The notes under the pieces were generated by a model. It worked only from the letters and a program-made list of their open reading frames with translations. It was not told the DNA's origin and did not search any database. Positions 52,829 to 64,000 of a DNA stretch of 64,000 bases are shown piece by piece (the first letter of the stretch is position 1; each line of letters opens with the position of its first letter). Location of the stretch: contig NZ_CP108054.1 of assembly GCF_036173125.1 (NCBI RefSeq), forward strand, positions 2,976,001 through 3,040,000, written 5' to 3'. The position numbers and the translations under genes are program-made. The DNA is from Streptomyces sp. NBC_00286 (GTDB lineage Bacteria; Actinomycetota; Actinomycetes; Streptomycetales; Streptomycetaceae).

Positions 52829-54028
52829 ATGGCAGTGACGCACAAAAGGCGTCTGTCCTGGGCAGGAGGCCTCACCGCGGTCGTTACGGCCGCGGTGCTT
52901 TCGGCCACCACCCTGCCCGCACAAGCCGCCCCACTGGGGCAGATACTCGGCGCCGACGCCCCCGGTTCCGTCAGTGGCAGCTACATCGTCACGCTCAAGG
53001 GCGGAACGAAGGCCCCGTCGAACGCGGGCAAGGGCCTCGTCGAAAAGTACGGGGCGAAAATCAGCCACACCTACAGCACCGCGATCAATGGCTATGCGGT
53101 GAAGGTCGACGAGCAGCAGGCCAAGCGGCTGGCCGCCGACTCACGCGTGGCCGCGGTCACGCAGGACACCAGAGTCACTCTCGATCACACGCAGAAGAAC
53201 CCGCCGTGGGGCCTCGACCGGATCGACCAGCCGAACCTGCCGCTGGACAAGAGCTACACGTGGCCGGAGTCCGCGGGGCAGGGTGTGACGGCGTACGTCA
53301 TCGACACCGGAATCCGCACCACGCACCAGGACTTCGGCGGCCGGGCGAGCTCCGGCTGGGACTTCGTCGACAACGACGCCACCGCGCAGGACGGCCAGGG
53401 CCACGGCACACATGTGGCGGGCACGATCGCCGGCACGACGTACGGCGTCGCGAAGAAGGCGAAGGTCGTCGGGGTCCGCGTACTCGACAACGAGGGTGCG
53501 GGCACCACGGCCCAGGTGATCGCGGGCATCGACTGGGTGACCAAGAACGCCCAGAAGCCCGCCGTCGCCAACATGAGCCTGGGCGGCTTCGCGAACGCCC
53601 AACTCGACGCCGCCGTACGCAACTCCATCGCGTCCGGCGTGACGTACGCGGTCGCGGCCGGCAACGACGGACTTCCGGCCAGCCTGTACTCGCCGGCCCG
53701 GGTCCAGGAAGCCGTCACGGTCGGCGCGAGCGACCCGGCGGACGCGCGGGCGAGCTTCTCGAACTGGGGCGCACGGCTCGACCTGTTCGCGCCCGGCGTG
53801 GACGTCACCTCCGCGTCGAACGCGAGCGACACGGCGAAAGCCACCTTCTCCGGTACGTCGATGGCGTCGCCCCACGCCGCGGGCGCGGCGGCACTGTACC
53901 TCGCCGATCACGCCACGGCGAGTCCGGCCGACGTGAGCAAGGCGCTTGTCTCGCAGGCGGCGTCCGGGAAGATATCCACCGCCGGCCTCGGCTCGCCGAA
54001 CAAGCTCTTGCAGGTCAGCAACCCCTAA
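52829..54028 (+). CDS. secreted subtilisin-like serine protease (S8), 399 aa
   Basis: A signal peptide (LSWAGGLTAVVTAAVLSATT, cleavage near AQA-AP), an I9 propeptide (about residues 50-117; GSYIVTLKGGTKAPSNAGKG) and an S8 domain. The catalytic triad is Asp159 (YVIDTGIR), His192 (GHGTHVAG) and Ser344 (SGTSMASPHAAG), with the oxyanion Asn in AAGNDG. The closest subgroup is the aqualysin/proteinase K type. The start ATG has GGAGGGG upstream. It is inserted between glgP and glgE, unrelated to glycogen by function. Confidence 0.95.
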   Translation: MAVTHKRRLSWAGGLTAVVTAAVLSATTLPAQAAPLGQILGADAPGSVSGSYIVTLKGGTKAPSNAGKGLVEKYGAKISHTYSTAINGYAVKVDEQQAKRLAADSRVAAVTQDTRVTLDHTQKNPPWGLDRIDQPNLPLDKSYTWPESAGQGVTAYVIDTGIRTTHQDFGGRASSGWDFVDNDATAQDGQGHGTHVAGTIAGTTYGVAKKAKVVGVRVLDNEGAGTTAQVIAGIDWVTKNAQKPAVANMSLGGFANAQLDAAVRNSIASGVTYAVAAGNDGLPASLYSPARVQEAVTVGASDPADARASFSNWGARLDLFAPGVDVTSASNASDTAKATFSGTSMASPHAAGAAALYLADHATASPADVSKALVSQAASGKISTAGLGSPNKLLQVSNP

Positions 54029-54049
54029 GTAGTTGTGCATTCACCGACC

Positions 54050-54082
54050 GGCCTCGTCCGCCATGTATCACTGGACGGGGCC
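54050..54082 (+). terminator. terminator after subtilase
   Basis: GGCCTCGTCC pairs with GGACGGGGCC (one G-T pair) across 13 bases, 21 bases after the stop. Confidence 0.55.
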
Positions 54083-54231
54083 GTTCGTGTGCGCGGAGAT
54101 ACGCGCGAGTAGTTAACAACGTGCCGGATTGCCCACCCGATTAGGGTGGGAAGGCTCCCCCGTACGCCCAGCAGGACCCACCTCCCCACACCCCCATCCG
54201 CCCACCAACGTTGACGCGGACAGGAGCGGTC

Positions 54232-56792
54232 ATGCCCGCCACGCACCACTCGTCATCACCTCCGACGCACAGCGCCACCACGCCTCCCGCAAACGGGGCG
54301 AATGCCGGTCCTCCGCAGCAGGCGGCGGCCGAGAAGCCGGACCAGGCAGCGGCCGAAAAGCCCGCCACGGCCGAGCCCTCCCCCGCGAAGGCGGCGGAGG
54401 CCTCACCCACGAAGAAGGCAGCGGCCAAACCGGTGAAGACAGCCAAAGCCACACCCGCGAAGAAGGCGGCAGCCAAACGGGCGAAAGCCACACCCACCAA
54501 GGCCACACCCGCCAAAGCCACGAAGGCTACGAAAGCTGCCAAGGCTGCCAAGCCTGCGAAAGCAGCGAAGACCGCCAAGGCCACGACGGCGAAGGCCAAA
54601 TCAGCGAAGGCCAAATCGGCGAAGACCGCGCCGCCGAAACCCGAGTCGCCACAAGCCGAGCCTTTGGCCCAGGCCGAACCCACAGAAGCCACGCCACTGG
54701 ACACCACGGCACCAGACGCCTCGGTACCGGACGTCACGACACCGAACACCGCGCCACCGAACGTCACCGCACCGAACGCCGCACCACTCGGCGACGGCGC
54801 CCTCATCGGCCGTATCCCCGTCCTGGACGTCCGCCCCCTACTGGCCTGCGGGCGCCGCCCCGCCAAAGCCGTCGTGGGCGAGGCGTTCGAGATCTCGGCG
54901 ACGGTGTTCCGGGAGGGCCACGACGCGGTCGCCGCCAACGTCGTACTGCGGGACCCGGAGGGCCAGGCCGGTCCCTGGACCCCCATGCGGGAGCTGACGC
55001 CCGGTACGGACCGATGGGGCGCCACCGTCTCCGCATCGAAGGAGGGCCGCTGGACCTACACCGTGGAGGCCTGGGGCGACCCGATCAGCACGTGGCGTCA
55101 TCACGCGCAGATCAAGATCCCGGCGGGGATGGACACCGAGCTGGTCCTGGAGGAGGGCGCGCAGCTGTACGAGCGGGCCGCCGCCGGAGTTCCGGAGAGC
55201 CGGGGCCGCCGTGACACGATCCTCGCCGCCGCGGCAGCCCTGCGCGACACCGCTCGCCCCGCCGCGGCCCGCCTCGCCGCCGCCCTGACCCCGGACGTGG
55301 ACCATGTCCTGGCCCGCCACCCGCTGCGCGAATTCGTCTCGTCCTCCGAGCAGTTGCCGTTGTTGGTGGAGCGGGAGCGGGCGTTGTACGGCTCGTGGTA
55401 CGAGTTCTTCCCGCGCTCGGAAGGCGCCATCGTCGAGACCGGCAAGCCGACGGTCAGCGGCACCTTCCAAACGGCCGCCCGGCGGCTGCCGGCGATCGCC
55501 GCGATGGGCTTCGACGTGGTCTACCTGCCGCCCATCCACCCGATCGGCACCACCTTCCGCAAGGGCCCCAACAACACCCTGAACGCCGGCCCGCACGACG
55601 TGGGCGTGCCGTGGGCGATCGGCTCCCCGGCGGGCGGCCACGACGCCGTCCACCCCGACCTGGGCACCCTGGACGACTTCGACGCCTTCGTGGCGACGGC
55701 CGGCGAGCTGGGGATGGAGATCGCGCTGGACTTCGCGCTGCAGTGCTCCCCGGACCACCCCTGGGTGGACAAGCACCCGCAGTGGTTCCATCACCGCCCG
55801 GACGGCACCATCGCGTACGCGGAGAACCCGCCGAAGAAGTACCAGGACATCTACCCCATCGCCTTCGACGCCGACATGGACGGCCTGATCGCCGAGACGC
55901 TGCGGGTGCTGCGGTTCTGGATGGCCCACGGGGTACGGATCTTCCGCGTGGACAATCCGCACACCAAACCGGTCGTCTTCTGGGAGCGAGTGCTCGCGGA
56001 CATCGGCCGCACCGACCCGGATGTGATCTTCCTGGCGGAGGCGTTCACGAGGCCGGCGATGATGCACACCCTCGCCCAGATCGGCTTCCAGCAGTCGTAC
56101 ACCTACTTCACCTGGCGCAACACCAAACAGGAGCTGACCGACTACCTGACCGAACTGTCCGGCGAGGCCGCCTCCTACATGCGGCCGAACTTCTTCGCGA
56201 ACACCCCGGACATCCTGCACGCCTATCTGCAGCACGGCGGCCGGCCGGCGTTCGAGGTGCGGGCGGTGCTGGCCGCCACCCTCTCCCCCACCTGGGGCAT
56301 CTACAGCGGCTTCGAGCTGTGCGAGAACACCCCGGTGCGGGAGGGCAGCGAAGAGTACCTGAACTCGGAGAAGTACCAACTGCGTCCGCGAGACTGGGAG
56401 TTGGCGGAGCGCGAGGGCCGTAGCATCAGCCCCCTCATCACCCGGCTCAACGAGATCCGGCGTGCCAGCCCGGCCCTGCGCCAGCTGCGGGATCTCCACT
56501 TCCACCAGGCGGACAAGGAGGAGGTGCTGGTGTTCAGCAAACGGGCGGGGACGGACATCGTGCTCGTGGTGGCGAACCTGGATCCGCACCACACCCAGGA
56601 GGCCACGGTCTCGTTGGACATGCCGCGACTCGGCCTGGACTGGCACGAGACCGTGCCGGTGCGCGACGAGCTCACCGGCGCCACCTACCACTGGGGCAGG
56701 GCCAACTATGTGCGCCTCGAGCCCGGCAGGCAGCCGGCGCACATCTTCAAGGTTCTGCGACCGTCCTCACCGATCGGAGGGTCACCCACACC

Positions 56793-56796
<4 letters not shown>
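54232..56796 (+). CDS. glgE: maltosyltransferase GlgE with long Lys/Ala-rich N-terminal extension, 854 aa
   Basis: Transfers maltosyl units from maltose-1-phosphate onto alpha-1,4-glucan. Recognisable GlgE starts at [20 protein letters not shown] (about residue 193), with GH13 motifs [13 protein letters not shown], the nucleophile [12 protein letters not shown] and acid [14 protein letters not shown], and runs to the normal end. Known Streptomyces GlgE are about 670 residues, so about 180 residues are extra: after the conserved start MPATHHSSS, residues 42-136 are Lys/Ala/Pro-Thr repeats ([24 protein letters not shown]) like histone H1 or HupS tails, then a Pro/Thr/Asp-rich stretch to 185. 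AGGAGCGG precedes the ATG. The stop overlaps the treS start (ATGA). Confidence 0.95.
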
Positions 56797-58493
<1,697 letters not shown>

Positions 58494-58704
58494 AACAGAG
58501 GACGTAGAACAGATGGCGTAGAAACGTAGACCCGTGCCCCGCGCGGACCCCACCACCGGAGTCCGCGAGAGGCGCGGGGAACTGCGCGAAAACGACAGGC
58601 GGGGGCGGTTTTCACCGCCCCGCCCTGGGCACGCATCAGTAACACCCCGCGCACCGGCGCGCCCCGGAGGCGACCCGAAGAAACAGGGGAAAGGACGCGA
58701 CGCC

Positions 58705-60102
58705 ATGTCGGAAGCCGTCACCCGCCCCGCCACCACGAGCCCGGGTCTCCTCGCGTCCCTGGATCCATTGTTGCGGGAGTGGCTGCCGAGACAGCGGTGG
58801 TTCGCGGGCAAAGGGCGACCGGTCACCGGTTTCTCGCAGGTCGCGGCGGTCGAGCTGCTGCCGTGGAACGCGAGACTCGGGCTGCTGCATCTGCTCGTAC
58901 GGGCCCATCAGCCGCTCACTGCCTCCCACGGCACCCAGCCACATCCAAGCGACTGCTACCAGCTTCTGATCGGCGTCCGCGAGACGCTGCCGCCACGGCT
59001 GGCGCCCGCGCTGATCGGCCACCCCGAAGAGGGGCCACTGGCCGGGCGGACGGTGTACGAGGCGCTGCACGACCCGCGCGCCGCCGATCTGCTCCTCGAG
59101 GCGCTGCGGACGAGGACGCAGGTCGGTGCGCTGCGCTTCGAGCGCGACACCCGGCAGGAGCTCCGGGACGATCTGGTGCCACGGGTGGTGACGGCCGAGC
59201 AGTCCAACTCCTCGATCGTCTACGGAGATACGTTCATTCTGAAGCTGCTGCGCCGCATCCTGCCCGGCGTCAACCCCGATCTGGAGCTGCCGATGGCGCT
59301 GGCCCGCGAGCACTGCCCGCGGGTGCCCGCGCCGGCCGGCTGGATGATCGGGGACCTGGACGGCGATACGTACGTCCTGGGTGTGCTGCAGCGCTTTGTG
59401 CGCGGGGCCACGGACGGCTGGGATCTCGCGCTGCGTGAGTTGGCCAAGGGCGAGGACTTCACCGGCGAGGCGCGGGCGCTGGGGCGGGCCACCGCCGAGG
59501 TGCACACGGCGCTGGCCCGTGCGCTGCCGACGGTCACGCTGGGCCACACCCAGATGGAGACACTCGTCGACGGCATGATCGAGCGGCTGGAGGCGGCGGT
59601 CCAGGCGGTGCCCGCGCTGCGTCCGCACGCACCCGGGCTGCGGTCCGCGTTCGCGGCGCTCGCCGAGCTGGCGGCGGAGGGCGAAACCTGGACCGCACAG
59701 CGGATACACGGCGATCTGCACCTCGGGCAGTGCCTGCGGGCCCCGGCCGGAGACTGGTCGCTGATCGACTTCGAGGGCGAGCCGTCGAAGCCGCTCACCG
59801 AGCGCCGGCTGCCCCAGCCGACCGCACGCGACGTCGCGGGCATGCTCCGGTCCTTCGACTATGCCGCGCACTCCCACGAGCCGCTCGTCTCCGACTGGGC
59901 CGATCGCTGCCGGTCCGCGTACTGCGCCGGATACGCCGAGGTCAGCGGGCGTGACCCGCGCTCCGAGCCCGTACTGCTGCGGGCGTACGAGACGGACAAG
60001 GCGATCTACGAGGTCGTGTACGAGGCCCGGCACCGGCCCGACTGGCTGCCCGTACCGCTGGCCGCGGTGCACCGACTGGCCGGCGGTCTCGCGGCTCCCT
60101 GA
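58705..60102 (+). CDS. pep2: maltokinase, 465 aa
   Basis: Phosphorylates maltose to alpha-maltose-1-phosphate, the GlgE donor. The aminoglycoside-phosphotransferase-like fold is visible: LREWLPRQRWFAGKGRPVTG at the N-terminus, SNSSIVYGDTFILKLLRRIL with the ATP-binding Lys, the catalytic loop RIHGDLHLGQCL and Mg motif WSLIDFEGEPSKPLTERRLP. The start is the ATG at 58705 with AAAGGA upstream; the frame is open 57 codons further but shows the intergenic repeat sequence GCGCGGGGAACTGCGCGA near 58573. It lies 36 bases before glgB. Confidence 0.93.
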   Translation: MSEAVTRPATTSPGLLASLDPLLREWLPRQRWFAGKGRPVTGFSQVAAVELLPWNARLGLLHLLVRAHQPLTASHGTQPHPSDCYQLLIGVRETLPPRLAPALIGHPEEGPLAGRTVYEALHDPRAADLLLEALRTRTQVGALRFERDTRQELRDDLVPRVVTAEQSNSSIVYGDTFILKLLRRILPGVNPDLELPMALAREHCPRVPAPAGWMIGDLDGDTYVLGVLQRFVRGATDGWDLALRELAKGEDFTGEARALGRATAEVHTALARALPTVTLGHTQMETLVDGMIERLEAAVQAVPALRPHAPGLRSAFAALAELAAEGETWTAQRIHGDLHLGQCLRAPAGDWSLIDFEGEPSKPLTERRLPQPTARDVAGMLRSFDYAAHSHEPLVSDWADRCRSAYCAGYAEVSGRDPRSEPVLLRAYETDKAIYEVVYEARHRPDWLPVPLAAVHRLAGGLAAP

Positions 60103-60138
60103 ACCGCCCCACCTCACCCCGCCGAGGAGACACCGCCT

Positions 60139-62532
<2,394 letters not shown>

Positions 62533-62544
62533 GGGGGATGGTTT

Positions 62545-63020
62545 CGCCCCCGCCGCCCCTACCCGTCCCATCCTCGGGGCGTTGCCCCGAACCCCACCAG
62601 GGGCTCCGCCCCTGGACCCCGCTGGGGCTGCGCCCCAGACCCCGCTATGGGCCTGGCGGCCTCGTCCTCAAACTCCCCCAGCTACCTCCCCCAGCTACCT
62701 CTGGGGGTGCCCCCAGACGGGCTGATTGATGCGGGCCTGCGCTGATGAAGTTCGGGCGCGCCAAATCAGCCCTCGGGCGATGGCCGCGCAATTCAGCCCC
62801 TCCGGCGATTGAGGAGCGGGGGCCCGGGGGCTGGCCCCCGAAACGGGGTCCGGGGCGCAGCCCTGGTAGATCCGGGGCGCAGCCCTGGTGGGGGTCTGGG
62901 GGCGCAGCCCTGGTGGGTCCGGGGCGCAGCCCTGGTGGGGGTCTGGGGGCGCAGCCCCCAGCGGGGTCCAGGGGCGGAGCCCCTTGGTATGGGACGGGTA
63001 AGGGCGGCGGGGGCGAAACA
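62545..63020. repeat. GC-rich intergenic repeat block between glgB and P450
   Basis: About 480 bases without a gene. It contains stems such as AGGGGCTCCGCCCCT and CTGGGGCTGCGCCCCAG, the CAGCCCCTCCGGCGATTGAG unit also seen at 26850, and four spaced copies of GGGGCGCAGCCC (near 62871, 62911, 62931 and 62951) within phrases like CCTGGTGGGGGTCTGGGGGC. Its palindromes suit a bidirectional terminator zone for the convergent genes. Confidence 0.7.
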
Positions 63021-63026
63021 ACCCCC

Positions 63027-64000
63027 TCAACCCCCCTTCCGCGTACCCCACATCAGATTCCGCAGCGCCGACAGCAACCCCCGCGCATGGTTCCGGGACG
63101 CCTGCGAGGCGTCCGCCCGCGGCGCCCCGTTCGCGGCGGCCCGCGGCGCCGGCGCCTGCCCGGCGACGGGATGCCCGGCGCCAAGCTCGTACCGGACCGG
63201 CAGCAGCCGCAACCCCCGCACCACCGGCCCCGACCGCCAAGGCAACTGATCGGCAGGCAGCGTAAGTTCCACCTTCGTGAAGTGGTCGAAGATTCGGCCG
63301 ACCGCCGTGGCGACCACCGCACCCGCCAGCTCGCGGGCAGCGCTCGGGCACTGGTGCGGCCCGGCCCCCCACCCCAGATGCGCCCGCGTACTCACCGTGG
63401 AGTCCACGAGGTGCGACCCGATCGCCATCAGATCCTGATGCGCCGCCGCCGCGGACGGCGAGACCACATCACCCGCCCGGATCCAGAAGTTGCCGAGGCG
63501 CACATCATGCGCCGCGAAGCGGAAGCACATGTTGGCCACGGGCGCGTTGGCGAGCGCGGCCCGGTTGACGGTCTCGCCGATCAGCCCGGCCGACAGGCTC
63601 CGCCGGACCGTGGCGTTGCCGCGCAACACCTCCAGCAACGTGTTGCACACCATGTTGCCGGTGATGTCGTTGAGGTACACCGCGTTCATGAACAGCTCCC
63701 GCCCGAGCTGCTCGTCGGACAGAGAGGGATCGGCGAGGAGCATGTAGGACGTGAGGTCGTCGCCGGGCACGGCCCGCCGATGCGCGGCGAGCCTGGTCAT
63801 GGCCGCGAGCGCCCGCCCGGTGGCGGGCCCCGCGTCGGCTCCGCCGTCGAGCATCCGCCACATGTCTATGACCAGCTCGTCCCCGAGCTCGACGGGACAG
63901 CCGAACAACCGGGTCGTGACCATCAGCAGCAGCGGCCTGGTGTACTGCGCGGCCAGGTCCATGAACCCCGCGGTACCGGACTCCGCAGCCAGCATGGCGA
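63027..64000 (-). CDS. CYP157-like cytochrome P450 (N-terminus outside window)
   Basis: The frame runs from beyond the window edge to the stop at 63027, so about 320 C-terminal residues are visible. The heme loop is LGWGAGPHQCPSAARELA, with Cys in place and Pro-Ser after it. The I-helix region reads AVYLNDITGNMVCN, without the usual A-G-x-x-T. The K-helix reads LIGETVNRAAL, so the ExxR arginine is replaced by Asn. The end WRSGPVVRGLRLLPVRYEL resembles CYP157 proteins, which lack ExxR and often lie in conservons beside small GTPases. Conservon partners, if any, lie outside. An Ala/Pro tail and RGLLSALRNLMWGTRK end the protein. Confidence 0.8.
   Translation of the reverse strand, partial: AMLAAESGTAGFMDLAAQYTRPLLLMVTTRLFGCPVELGDELVIDMWRMLDGGADAGPATGRALAAMTRLAAHRRAVPGDDLTSYMLLADPSLSDEQLGRELFMNAVYLNDITGNMVCNTLLEVLRGNATVRRSLSAGLIGETVNRAALANAPVANMCFRFAAHDVRLGNFWIRAGDVVSPSAAAAHQDLMAIGSHLVDSTVSTRAHLGWGAGPHQCPSAARELAGAVVATAVGRIFDHFTKVELTLPADQLPWRSGPVVRGLRLLPVRYELGAGHPVAGQAPAPRAAANGAPRADASQASRNHARGLLSALRNLMWGTRKGG

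Overview
The window is high-GC actinobacterial DNA of Streptomyces type. GC-rich third codon positions, GTG and TTG starts, a glycine riboswitch before gcvT, and the glgP-glgE-treS-pep2-glgB cluster all point there. Gene order recalls the region around SCO5440-SCO5480 of S. coelicolor; that comparison is from memory and was not checked. No rRNA, tRNA, insertion sequence, prophage or CRISPR array was seen.

Left part (1-8.8 kb): a DUF4190 membrane protein (cut by the window edge) and a 54-residue membrane protein diverge from a FabR-like TetR regulator across a shared operator-like palindrome. A TesB-like thioesterase follows. Next is a complete minus-strand peptide ABC importer operon, in the order permease, lipoprotein, permease, ATPase, ATPase. 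It has two perfect palindromes in its leader, an intercistronic hairpin and a strong terminator.

Accessory stretch (8.8-11.9 kb): this is gene-poor. It holds a decayed anti-sigma-type ATPase gene with a nine-C run, an intact small secreted beta-rich protein, and a second secreted protein gene broken by two frameshifts.

One-carbon and serine block (11.9-20.2 kb): two SseB-like proteins and a P-loop ATPase lie beside a glycine riboswitch and gcvT-gcvH-glyA, then a terminator and sdaA. Together the enzymes take glycine through methylene-THF and serine to pyruvate. A Nudix hydrolase is convergent with sdaA.

Middle (20.3-34.4 kb): a GH25 muramidase without signal peptide, an MMPL exporter divergent from its TetR regulator, a secreted CBM13-GH62 arabinofuranosidase, a two-EF-hand protein, a GNAT, an anti-sigma-type ATPase, an enoyl-CoA hydratase, two tandem lipoprotein L,D-transpeptidases and glgX. 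A 580-base intergenic region with tandem repeats and a nested stem-loop element follows.

Exporter island (34.4-46 kb): two head-to-tail pairs of ABC exporter half-transporters, each asymmetric at its ATP sites, then a divergent DrrAB-type ABC pair joined to a NarL-type two-component system. An 18-bp perfect palindrome lies in the divergent promoter.

Right part (46-64 kb): a secreted M4 metalloprotease, three small proteins, glgP, a secreted S8 subtilase, and the GlgE pathway operon. TreS converts trehalose to maltose, Pep2 makes maltose-1-phosphate, GlgE polymerises it and GlgB branches the glucan; GlgP and the distant GlgX degrade it. GlgE carries an unusual lysine/alanine-rich N-terminal extension of about 180 residues. 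The window ends inside a CYP157-like cytochrome P450 whose K-helix lacks the usual ExxR arginine.
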